DNA of 64,000 nucleotides from Burkholderia sp. BCC1644 (GTDB lineage: Bacteria > Pseudomonadota > Gammaproteobacteria > Burkholderiales > Burkholderiaceae), in contig NZ_CADFEI010000003.1 in the NCBI RefSeq assembly GCF_902833225.1, positions 310,001 through 374,000 on the forward strand. The letters are read 5' to 3'. The notes beneath the pieces were generated by a model, which ran no database searches, had not been told where the DNA came from, and saw nothing but the letters and a program-made list of their open reading frames with translations. Positions 54,393 to 62,204 of this stretch are shown here, in pieces. Position 1 is the first letter of the stretch; each line of letters starts with the position of its first letter. Made by a program: the position numbers and the translations under genes.

Positions 54393-55742
54393 TTACCGGC
54401 CTGCGTCGCCGGTATCCCATGCGATCCGGTCGAACAGCGCGCGCAGCTTCGCGCCGCGCGCCGCGTTCAGCGCGGCGGCATGGGCGACGCGTCCGGCGAG
54501 ATGCGCGCGGAAATCCGGATGCGCGCGTCGATTCTGCGAAGCCGGACCGCGCCGGATGCAGTTGGTCAGGGTGGCCTTCAGGAGATCGAACTCATCGCGC
54601 GCCAGGTTCGGGTGACGGTTGACGACCACGCCGGCCAGTTGCTGCCGCGACCCGCGCCGCATCACGCGCGTCTTGCGCAGGTGCAGCGCGAAGCCCTCCT
54701 CGAGCGCGATCGCGGCAACCCTGATTTGCAGGCGCTCGACGTTGCGCGCCAGCGCGCCGCCGCCCGAGAACGCGAGATCGTCCGCATAGCGCGTGTAGGT
54801 CGCATCGAGCGAACGCGCGAGCGCGGCGAGCCGCATGTCGAACCGGAACGCGCACAGGTTCGCGAGCGCCGGCGACGTCGGCGCGCCCTGCGGCAGATGC
54901 CGTTCGCGATAGCGCTGGCGGCCGATCCAGTCGAACCGGTCGCGCAGGTCCCGCGCGAGCAGCCGCGCCGACGGTACGCGGTTCGTGCACAACCCGGTGA
55001 GCGTGCGGGCGACTTCGACCGGATACCCGAGCGTCACGAACAGCGCATGGACGCGCGAGGCGCGCACCGACACGAAGAAATCCGCCAGGTCGAAGCGCAC
55101 GACGACGTCGCGATCGGCATGCGGCGCCGCGAACGACACGATCCCGTGCCCCTTGCGAAAACCGTGTACGGCACCGTGCGGCGCAATGCGGTCGAGCAGC
55201 CCGTGCAGGATGCGGCGCTGCGCTTCGCGCAGCTTTCCCTTCGGGATCTCGACCAGCCGGGTTCCGCCGCTGCGCTTGTCGACCGCGACGTACGTGTAGT
55301 GATGCAGCGGTGTCGCGCTGCTGCGCGCGTCGACGCGCCAGTGATCGGACAGCCAGTCGAGTTCCGGCGCGCTCACGCCGAGCCAGCCGGCGAGATCGCC
55401 GGGTGTCGCCCATTGCGGCACGTCGCAACCGGCGAGCGGCGCAGGCAACGGCCGCTGGACCGGCGGCCGCCGCACCACGCGAATCACGACCGGCCGAGGT
55501 TCGCCGTACCACGCGCGCACGAATCCGGGCGCCTCGGCCACGACGTCCGCAAGCACATCGATGTCGGCGCCGGCCCAGTGCGCGCCGAAGCGCGCGAGCG
55601 ATGCATCCGCGACTTCATGCGCCCATGCCGGCGCGTCGCCGAGCACGGCCGCCATCCGCGCGATGACGCCGCCTCGCTCGGGCGGGCCGGCGAGCATCGC
55701 CTCGGCAATCGTGCGGGTGGTATCGCGCAGGGATGCGTGCAT
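54393..55742 (-). CDS. Retron-type reverse transcriptase with N-terminal extension
   Basis: 449 residues from ATG 55742; the frame stays open to a GTG at 55853 but that part overlaps the structured RNA. Polymerase motifs in order: GFRKGHG (194-200) with SFAAPH (203-208) in place of the retron NAxxH, RFDLADFF (216-223), LPQGAPTSPALAN (283-295), RYADDLAFSG (318-327) with the catalytic Asp pair, and LAGVVVN (369-375) in the position of the retron VTG motif. About 145 residues precede the palm-finger region, as in myxobacterial Mx162/Sa163-type enzymes. Group II intron maturase and DGR features are missing. No Shine-Dalgarno is visible. Confidence 0.9.
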   Translation of the reverse strand: MHASLRDTTRTIAEAMLAGPPERGGVIARMAAVLGDAPAWAHEVADASLARFGAHWAGADIDVLADVVAEAPGFVRAWYGEPRPVVIRVVRRPPVQRPLPAPLAGCDVPQWATPGDLAGWLGVSAPELDWLSDHWRVDARSSATPLHHYTYVAVDKRSGGTRLVEIPKGKLREAQRRILHGLLDRIAPHGAVHGFRKGHGIVSFAAPHADRDVVVRFDLADFFVSVRASRVHALFVTLGYPVEVARTLTGLCTNRVPSARLLARDLRDRFDWIGRQRYRERHLPQGAPTSPALANLCAFRFDMRLAALARSLDATYTRYADDLAFSGGGALARNVERLQIRVAAIALEEGFALHLRKTRVMRRGSRQQLAGVVVNRHPNLARDEFDLLKATLTNCIRRGPASQNRRAHPDFRAHLAGRVAHAAALNAARGAKLRALFDRIAWDTGDAGR

Positions 55743-55754
55743 GGCCAGGAATGG

Positions 55755-55771
55755 GCGGGACGATGAGTCAA
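55755..55771 (-). repeat. Retron arm a2
   Basis: Minus-strand TTGACTCATCGTCCCGC, complementary to a1. The complement of the two differing positions is compatible with G.U pairing only in minus-strand RNA; the plus-strand RNA would have A-C mismatches there. Confidence 0.7.
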
Positions 55772-55903
55772 CGTGGCTGGTGCTGCGAGGGGATACGTTA
55801 CGCAACGCGCAACCGGTCCCCTTGCGACGCATCGGTGTGTCGATCTGATCCACGGGGTAGCCCCGTGGTCCTGGAACATCGGCTGCCTGTTCCGGGCGTG
55901 TGC

Positions 55904-55920
55904 TTGACCCACCGGCCCGC
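55904..55920 (-). repeat. Retron arm a1
   Basis: Minus-strand GCGGGCCGGTGGGTCAA. Pairs with a2 over 16 of 17 positions including two G.U pairs, with a single C/U mismatch at position 6. Confidence 0.7.
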
Positions 55921-55926
55921 GTCGCG

Positions 55927-55956
55927 ACTGTAATCGGCGCGCACGCCAGGTGTCAA
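55927..55956 (-). promoter_or_regulatory. Promoter of the retron transcript
   Basis: On the minus strand TTGACA (55956-55951), 18-nt spacer, TACAGT (55932-55927). The predicted start, about seven bases further, falls on 55920, the first base of arm a1, and the next gene's end is 67 bp upstream. Confidence 0.65.
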
Positions 55957-56022
55957 ATCGGGCGGGACGGCATTCGATGCGCGGCGGGCCGCGCGTATCG
56001 CCGGCCCGTGCCCGGCATCCCC

Positions 56023-56604
56023 TTAACGCGCTTGCACGCCCCGGGCGAACAGCGCGCTGTACGCGATCGGCGCCACGCCGATGCCGGCCATGCCGCTCAG
56101 CATCGTCGCCCAGGTCGCGTCGGCCACGCTGACCGGAAACGACCGCACGCGATTGGCGAGCAGCCAGAAAGTCCGCGTCATGCCGTCGCTCATCGCGACT
56201 TCGTACCCGCTTCCCGCCGGCCAGTAGCCGACCGGCGGCAGCGCCACCGGCGCGTCGCGGCCGCCCCTGAACGCGCTGGCGGCGATCGCGAACTTGCTGT
56301 CGAGCGGCATGGCCCGGCGCGGTACGCAGTCCTGCGAATCCTGTTTCGGGAACGCCGGGCTCGTTTCGAGCCAGCGGCGATAGAACGCCTCGGCGTCGAG
56401 ATGGACGACGAAACGCTCCACCCCGCCCGGCTCGGCCGCCAGATAGCAGTCGACCTGGCCGGGTACGGGCACGCGCCAGATCGCGCGCTTCGCGCTCAGG
56501 TCGACCAGTTCGCATGCCGTCGGCCGGAGCGAGAGGGTTGAAGCGGGTCCGGACTCGCGCAGGTCGCGTGCGCGGTCGAGTCCGTTACGAAGACGTGTCA
56601 GCAT
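56023..56604 (-). CDS. Hypothetical protein upstream of the retron
   Basis: 193 residues from ATG 56604 (GAGAGGG upstream); the longer frame to 56799 is Arg-rich and non-coding in look. No signal peptide. A beta-rich centre (IWRVPVPGQVDCYLA, GVERFVVHLDAEAFYRRW) is followed by a Gly-rich hydrophobic C-terminus (MLSGMAGIGVAPIAYSALFA). I recognise no family. Same strand as the reverse transcriptase and 66 bp before its promoter, so a functional link is possible but unproven. Confidence 0.5.
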   Translation of the reverse strand: MLTRLRNGLDRARDLRESGPASTLSLRPTACELVDLSAKRAIWRVPVPGQVDCYLAAEPGGVERFVVHLDAEAFYRRWLETSPAFPKQDSQDCVPRRAMPLDSKFAIAASAFRGGRDAPVALPPVGYWPAGSGYEVAMSDGMTRTFWLLANRVRSFPVSVADATWATMLSGMAGIGVAPIAYSALFARGVQAR

Positions 56605-57046
56605 GGGCCCTCTCTTTCTCTCTCGATTTGTTCGAATGAGTCGGGGTGCGTGACGCGATCCGCGCCGTCGCCGCCGGTTCGCCCGGCTCCCCCGACGCTC
56701 CCGACCGGATCGGGAACCCGCGCAGTGTATCGCCTTTCGATGACGGGACGACAGGGCATGCCGCCCGCCCCGGTGGGCGCGGATCACGCGCCGTGTCAAA
56801 CGGAAACCCGCTTCGACCCGGGCTTTTCAGCGTCGTGGGCACTGTCCGCCGCAGCGCATCAAAACCCCGCGGATCGTGGAACGCGCCCCGCGCTGCGGCC
56901 GCTACGATCAGCCCGCCCCGACCATCAGGCATCGGCCCGACGGGTGCCGCTCTTCCAGACTTCCAGAAGCAGCTGCTCGCATGCGGCGGCGTCCGTTGCC
57001 CGGCGGCTGCGCCGGGCATGAATCCGACCGCAGGGGGCCGGCGGGA
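56605..57046. other. Gap between the 193-aa gene and the M14 gene
   Basis: 442 bases without a supported gene on either strand. A pyrimidine-rich run (56611-56635) lies just upstream of the 193-aa gene start. Nothing else stands out. Confidence 0.4.
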
Positions 57047-58030
57047 TCAGCGGTCGAGCAAACGCCCCAGCCGCATCATCGTGACGTTCACGCCGAGATG
57101 GCGCATCGACGGCTGCACGATCACGCAGTTGTCGTACGGCGTGACGATCACGTCATCGCCGTCGCGCGCGATCTCGGTACCGGCTTTCTCGATCACCTCG
57201 AGCCCCGTGAACGGCTGCGAGAACCGGAAATCCATCGAGCGCGCGACGACCGGCTCCGTGATCTCGATGAACTTCTGCCGCACCGGCGCGGCTTGCGTGA
57301 GGAACGCCGCGACGTCGTCGCGTGCGACGACGCCTGCATGCAGCAGGAAACGCGCGGCGCTGTCGAGCGCGACGTCGCGCGCGCTCGCGGCGAAGTGCTG
57401 GCCCGTCTCGATCAGCAGCGCATTCTTCGCGCTCGCCGGATCGCCGAAGCCGCCGTAGTCGCGCAGCCGCGTGCCGTTCGCATGGCCGCGATCGACGATC
57501 ACGTGCTCGGGCGTGCCGATCGCCGCTGCCAGCGCGATCGCCTTGTCGAGCGGACCCGTCATCATCAGCGGCGCCGATGCTTCGTGCATCGAATGAATGT
57601 CGAGCAACAGGTCGACCGTATCGAGCAGCGGCCGCATCGCGCGCGCGCGGGCCAGCTCGCGGCTGTCACGCGTGCCGTCGAGCGCGGCCGGCGTCCACAC
57701 GCGGTTCATGTCCTCATCGAGATAGCGCGTCGCGTCGGCATTCTCCGCGCTGAAATGCTCGTACGCGCCGACGTTGCCGAAACCGAGCGACAGCCGGCCC
57801 GCGACCGGCCGCAGGCCGGCGGCCAGCAGCGCATCCACCGCGATCGCGCCGCTGACTTCGTTGCCGTGCGTGAGCGCGAGGATCATCACGTGCTTGCCGG
57901 GCTTGCCGCTGTCGAACGTATGCAGGTAATCGATGCCCGCGTTGCCCGCACGCCAGCGCGAGATGTCGGGGAACGCCACTTCGATCGGATAGGCCGGCAA
58001 CGCGGCGCGGATGGCTTCAAGCGTAGTCAT
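57047..58030 (-). CDS. M14 succinylglutamate desuccinylase/aspartoacylase-like deacylase
   Basis: 327 residues from ATG 58030. The zinc ligands are in THGNE (His and Glu) and LLLDIHSM (His); the fold is that of the AstE/AspA carboxypeptidase family. It removes an acyl group from an N-acyl amino acid. The next gene, an MHS transporter, starts 81 bp further upstream, and the pair suggests import and hydrolysis of one acylated compound. Substrate unknown. Confidence 0.75.
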   Translation of the reverse strand: MTTLEAIRAALPAYPIEVAFPDISRWRAGNAGIDYLHTFDSGKPGKHVMILALTHGNEVSGAIAVDALLAAGLRPVAGRLSLGFGNVGAYEHFSAENADATRYLDEDMNRVWTPAALDGTRDSRELARARAMRPLLDTVDLLLDIHSMHEASAPLMMTGPLDKAIALAAAIGTPEHVIVDRGHANGTRLRDYGGFGDPASAKNALLIETGQHFAASARDVALDSAARFLLHAGVVARDDVAAFLTQAAPVRQKFIEITEPVVARSMDFRFSQPFTGLEVIEKAGTEIARDGDDVIVTPYDNCVIVQPSMRHLGVNVTMMRLGRLLDR

Positions 58031-58111
58031 GTCGAAAGGATTCGTCAGGGTTCGGGAAAGGCACGGCCGGCACATGCCGGCCGCGCCCGAATCGGGTTCG
58101 TGTCGGGTCGG

Positions 58112-59440
58112 TCACGCCTCGGTCGCGCGCGTCGACGGTGCGGAACCGGCCGCTGCACCGCGCATCCGGCGGCCGAGCGAGATCACCGACGTGATGCCGA
58201 GCACGGCCGTCGCCATCACGTAGAAGCTCGGCGCCAGCTTGTTGTGCGTCGCATCGATCAGCCAGGTGACGATCAGCGGCGCGAAGCCGCCGAACAGCGT
58301 CACCGAGAAGTTGTACGACAGCGCGAGGCCCGTGCCGCGCGTGCTGGTCGGGAAGATGTCGGCGAGCAGCGCCGGCAACGGTGCGAGGCTCACCGCGATC
58401 AGCAGCCCGACGAGCGCCTGCACCGCGAGCAGCGTTTCGACGGTCGGATAGCGGTTCAGCGCGACGAACAGCGGCCACGTCGTGACGCCGACCAGGATCA
58501 GCGCGACCAGCATCACGCGGATGCGGCCGAAGCGATCCGACAGGTGCCCGACGACCGGCGCCGCGACCATCAGCATCGCGCCCGTGACGACCGCGCCGAG
58601 ATACGACGACGTGGCCGGGATATGCAGCTGCTTGACCGCATACGTCGGCATGTACAGCTTGTGCACGTAATTGAAGGCCGTGGCCGTCGCGACGACGCCC
58701 GCGCCGAGCAGCATGTTCGCGCGATCGCGGACGAACACGTCGCGCAGCGGCGACTTCGCGCGACCTTGCTCGCCGAGCCGGCGGAAATCGACCGGTTCGT
58801 CGATGTTGCGGCGGATGTACAGGCCGACCGGGCCGATCAGCAGCCCGACCGAAAACGCGACGCGCCAGCCCCACGCATGCAGCTGATCGGCCGTCAGCAG
58901 CAGGCTCAGCAGCGCGGACACGCCGGCCGCGAGCACGGTCGCGAGCCCCTGCGTCGACATCTGCCAGCTCGCGAAGAAGCCGCGCCGCTTCGCGTCGGCC
59001 TGCTCGACCATGAACGCGGTCGCCGCGCCGAATTCGCCGCCGGTCGAAAAGCCCTGCAGCATCCGCGCGACGATGATCACGAGCGGCGAGGCGATGCCGA
59101 TCTGCGCATACGTCGGTGCGAACGCGATCATCGCGGTGCCGACCATCATCAGCCCGATCGACACCGTGAGCGATGCCTTGCGGCCCGCGCGGTCCGCATA
59201 GCTGCCGAGCACGATCGAGCCGAGCGGACGCGTGATGAACGAAATGCCGAACGTGCCGACCGACAGCAGCAGCGAAGTCGCCGCGTCGTGGGTCGGGAAA
59301 AACAGCTGGCCGATGACGATCGCGAAGTAACCGTAAATCAGCAGATCGTAGAACTCCAGCGCGTTGCCGATGCTCGCGGCGCAGATCTCGCGCCACGGGT
59401 TGTGCGGGGCCGGCGTCGCGGCGTGCGTGTTGCGGGTCAT
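58112..59440 (-). CDS. MHS-family metabolite:H+ symporter
   Basis: 442 residues, twelve helices. NALEFYDLLIYGYFA, SYADRAGRKASLT, FSTGGEFGAATAFMVE and HLSDRFGRIRVMLV are typical of the metabolite:H+ symporter branch (proline/betaine, citrate, shikimate carriers). It would import the substrate of the deacylase gene that follows. LysR gene 185 bp upstream on the same strand. Confidence 0.8.
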   Translation of the reverse strand: MTRNTHAATPAPHNPWREICAASIGNALEFYDLLIYGYFAIVIGQLFFPTHDAATSLLLSVGTFGISFITRPLGSIVLGSYADRAGRKASLTVSIGLMMVGTAMIAFAPTYAQIGIASPLVIIVARMLQGFSTGGEFGAATAFMVEQADAKRRGFFASWQMSTQGLATVLAAGVSALLSLLLTADQLHAWGWRVAFSVGLLIGPVGLYIRRNIDEPVDFRRLGEQGRAKSPLRDVFVRDRANMLLGAGVVATATAFNYVHKLYMPTYAVKQLHIPATSSYLGAVVTGAMLMVAAPVVGHLSDRFGRIRVMLVALILVGVTTWPLFVALNRYPTVETLLAVQALVGLLIAVSLAPLPALLADIFPTSTRGTGLALSYNFSVTLFGGFAPLIVTWLIDATHNKLAPSFYVMATAVLGITSVISLGRRMRGAAAGSAPSTRATEA

Positions 59441-59625
59441 CCCTGTGCTCCTCCGGTAAATGCTGGCCGTCAGGATTTTGAAAGACGGCGCGCGGCGATT
59501 GCCGGCGGCCGTTCGGGCCAGTCAAGCGCGGAGTGTAGGCAACGCGGTGCGCGCGTTCGTGCCGTTTCGGCACGCAAGCGTGCTGATCGGCGCACCGCGT
59601 GCGCCGCCCGGTTCGGGCGGCCGGC

Positions 59626-60543
59626 TCAGGCGGCCGGGGCGCCGTCGTCGTCGCGTGACGGTGCGGTGCGCCAGATCGCGTCGAGCACCGGGTGCGGTTC
59701 GTTCCGGCGGCGGTACAGCGCGATGTCGAAGCCGATCTGCCAGTCGGCGCCGCCGACGATCGCGAGCTCGCCGCGCCGGACGTCGTCCGCGACGAGCCGT
59801 TGCGGCAGCCATGCGAGGCCGAGCCCGCGCCGCGCCATTGCGAGGATCGCTTCGTACGAGTCGGCCTGGTACACGGGCCGCAGTGTCGGGCGGTTCGGCA
59901 TTTCGGCGAGATGCCGCGCGAGCACCGCGCGCAGCGTCAGCGTGCGCGCGAACGCGAGCCACGGCACCGGCGCCTGCCCGGCCGGCAGCCGGTAGCGCGC
60001 GCTGCCGCGCGCATCGAGTGCGCTGACGGGCACCAGCACCTCGCGCGCGACGGACAGCCAGTCGAAGCGGTCGCGATCGATCAGCAACCGCGTGTGCGGG
60101 CTCGAATAGACGATCAGCATGTCGGCTTCGCCGGCCGTGAGCTGCAGGATCGCTTCCTCCGCGCTGCCGGTCGAGACGGTCGCCGTGAAAAAGCCCGCGC
60201 GCGCAACCGTCTCGTCGTACCAGTCGGGGAAGAAGGTGGCCGACAACGTGCGGCCGGTCGCGATCCGCAGGTTGTTCTCCAGCACCGGCGACGCTTCCTG
60301 CAGTTGCGTGCGTGCGCCGTGCAGGATGTCGAGCGCATTCGATGCCGCATCGAGGAAGACGGTGCCGGCCGCCGTCAGCTCGAGCGGCTTCGTGCGCGCG
60401 ATCAGCCGCGTGCCGACCCATTCCTCGAGCGAACGGATGCGGCGGCCGAACGCCGGATGCGTGACGAAGCGGTTTTCCGCTGCGCGCGTGAAGCTGCGCG
60501 TGCGGGCCAGTTCGACGAAGTCTTCGAGCCATTTCAGTTGCAT
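59626..60543 (-). CDS. LysR family regulator
   Basis: 305 residues from ATG 60543 (MQLKWLEDFVEL). HTH at about 15-65 (RSFTRAAENRFVTHPAFGRR), effector domain from 90 on (ENNLRIATGRTLSATFFP). On the same strand and just upstream of the MHS transporter and deacylase genes, which it probably controls. Confidence 0.85.
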   Translation of the reverse strand: MQLKWLEDFVELARTRSFTRAAENRFVTHPAFGRRIRSLEEWVGTRLIARTKPLELTAAGTVFLDAASNALDILHGARTQLQEASPVLENNLRIATGRTLSATFFPDWYDETVARAGFFTATVSTGSAEEAILQLTAGEADMLIVYSSPHTRLLIDRDRFDWLSVAREVLVPVSALDARGSARYRLPAGQAPVPWLAFARTLTLRAVLARHLAEMPNRPTLRPVYQADSYEAILAMARRGLGLAWLPQRLVADDVRRGELAIVGGADWQIGFDIALYRRRNEPHPVLDAIWRTAPSRDDDGAPAA

Positions 60544-60660
60544 GGCGTGGCTCCGGGGCAGGTATGCGACGGGATGCCGGGCAGCGCCGCGCGAGCGCGA
60601 CGCTCCGGCCGGCGTTCCCGGTTCGATCGACGGCGACAAGTCATGTGCATGGGGTCGACA

Positions 60661-62046
60661 TCACCCCGTCGTCACGACGCGCACGCGCGGCGAATCGAGC
60701 CGCACGCTCAACCAGCGTTCGATTCGCTGGCGATCCGCGCGCGCCAGCGGCTTCGCGGTCGACACGACGAAGGTCACGAACGGTTCCGCGTCCGGCGTGC
60801 TCGCGCCGGCGTCCCATCCGTCGGTCGCGCCGTACAGGATCTCGCGGATCTGCGGATACTGCGTGCGCAGCTCGCGCGCGACGCGCGACAGTTCGGCCTG
60901 CTGCGCCGCACGGCCATCGATTTCGTGCTGCAGGCGCGCGATCGTCCGGTCTTTCGCGTCCATTTGAGTGCGCGTCGCGTCGTTCGCGGCGATCAGGTCC
61001 TGCGCGATGCTCGCCTTCAGCGACGACGCGAGCGAGCCCGTGTCGATCCGTTCGTCGCCCGCCTGCTGCACGACAAGCCGGCTGTTCTGCAGGCCGTAGG
61101 CCGGCAGCTTGTCCGCAAGCCGGTCGAGTTTCGCCTGGTCGACCCGCTGGCCGACCAGCGTCGCCTCGATCACGCGGCCGCGCGGATCGACGCGCTTGCT
61201 CGCGACCACCGACAGCGGCAGCGACAGCTCGGCCTTGATGAACTGCTCGGCGCGCGCGTTGAACACTTCCTGCGTGACGAGCCGGTACGCGAGGATCACG
61301 CTCGGCACGGCCGTCAGCACGACCGCCGCGAGCACGACGCGCCGCACGCGGCGCTGCAGCGTTTCGTCGACCGGCGCGACCGGCTTCGCGCGGATCACCC
61401 ACGTCACCACCAGCGTCGCGAACGCGATGAATACCGAGTTGATCGAGAACAGGTAGAACGCGCCGGCGAAATACGCGAGGCTGCCGTGCGCGAGGCCGTA
61501 ACCGGCCGTGCACAGCGGCGGCATCAGCGCGGTCGCGATCGCGACGCCGGGGATCACGTTGGTCTTTTCGCTGCGGGTCGCGCCGATCATCCCGACGAGG
61601 CCGCCGAACAGCGCGATCAGCACGTCCCAGATGCTCGGCGACGTGCGCGCGAGCAGTTCGGAGTGTTCGCCCGTCAGCGGGCTCAGCGAGAAATACAGCG
61701 CCGACGTCGCGAGGCTGATCAGCGTCGCGATCGCCAACGTCTTCAGCGACCGGCGGATCAGCGCGAAATCGTAGATGCCGATCCCGTAGCCGAGCCCCAT
61801 GATCGGCCCCATCAGCGGGGAAATCAGCATCGCGCCGATGATGACCGCGGTGGAGTTCACGTCGAGGCCGATCGACGCGACGAAGATCGCGGAGATCAGG
61901 ATCCACAGGTTCGTGCCACGCAGCCCGACGCCGCTGCGGATGTCCTGGTCGATCGTTTCGCGGTCGGCCTGGCCTTCGCGCAGGCTGAAGTACTGGCGAA
62001 ACGTGGCACGCAGGCGGGTCAGCGGGCGGGAAGCTGAGGTCGTCAT
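60661..62046 (-). CDS. DUF389 membrane protein
   Basis: 461 residues from ATG 62046. Six or so membrane helices at 45-260 with the DUF389 signature IIGAMLISPLMGPIMGLG and an ATALMPPLCTAGYGLA helix; a soluble C-terminal part with a predicted coiled coil (DAKDRTIARLQHEIDGRAAQ) follows. Members have no proven function. It stands alone between LysR and the reductase gene. Confidence 0.85.
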   Translation of the reverse strand: MTTSASRPLTRLRATFRQYFSLREGQADRETIDQDIRSGVGLRGTNLWILISAIFVASIGLDVNSTAVIIGAMLISPLMGPIMGLGYGIGIYDFALIRRSLKTLAIATLISLATSALYFSLSPLTGEHSELLARTSPSIWDVLIALFGGLVGMIGATRSEKTNVIPGVAIATALMPPLCTAGYGLAHGSLAYFAGAFYLFSINSVFIAFATLVVTWVIRAKPVAPVDETLQRRVRRVVLAAVVLTAVPSVILAYRLVTQEVFNARAEQFIKAELSLPLSVVASKRVDPRGRVIEATLVGQRVDQAKLDRLADKLPAYGLQNSRLVVQQAGDERIDTGSLASSLKASIAQDLIAANDATRTQMDAKDRTIARLQHEIDGRAAQQAELSRVARELRTQYPQIREILYGATDGWDAGASTPDAEPFVTFVVSTAKPLARADRQRIERWLSVRLDSPRVRVVTTG

Positions 62047-62204
62047 GGTTGTTGTCGGGTTCGGGTGCCGGGGGCGACGGGATTGCGGCGGCCATGCGTC
62101 GCGCGGTGCGCATGGCCGATGCCCCGCGCACCGCGGAGAAAGCATCGCATAGGGGCCGCGTTCGCACAATTCTTCGGGGCGGCCCGTTCGGCGTCGTGGC
62201 GGCG

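Larger units (their letters stand above)
55755..55920 (-). ncRNA. Putative retron msr-msd RNA
   Basis: 166-nt segment transcribed toward the reverse transcriptase and ending 12 nt before its ATG. 5' arm at 55904-55920, 3' arm at 55755-55771. Directly inside the 5' arm the RNA reads AGC (55904-55902), where retrons carry the branching G (55903). Hairpins from 5' to 3': 55873-55893 (six-base stem), 55850-55868 (eight-base stem, three-base loop) and 55789-55821 (five plus six pairs around a 3x3 internal loop). The first two fit the msr part, the third the msd template, giving a cDNA of perhaps 50-75 nt. No homology search was possible. Confidence 0.7.

Noticed and set aside
54393..55742. Group II intron maturase or diversity-generating retroelement
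   Set aside because: No domain V/VI-like RNA, no maturase or endonuclease domain, and no template/variable repeat pair; retron motifs fit better.
55743..55853. Upstream GTG start for the reverse transcriptase
   Set aside because: It would place coding sequence inside hairpins and arm a2 of the predicted RNA; the extra 37 residues match no RT extension I know.
53738..56604. Mobile genomic island containing H-NS and the retron
   Set aside because: No integrase, tRNA or flanking direct repeat is seen, and base composition is the same as the surroundings.
56876..59995. 1039-residue open frame on the plus strand
   Set aside because: It runs opposite the M14 and MHS genes, is almost entirely Arg/Asp/Ala/His and shows no family motif; a product of the GC bias.
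59692..62037. 781-residue open frame on the plus strand
   Set aside because: Antisense to the LysR and DUF389 genes and of the same biased composition.
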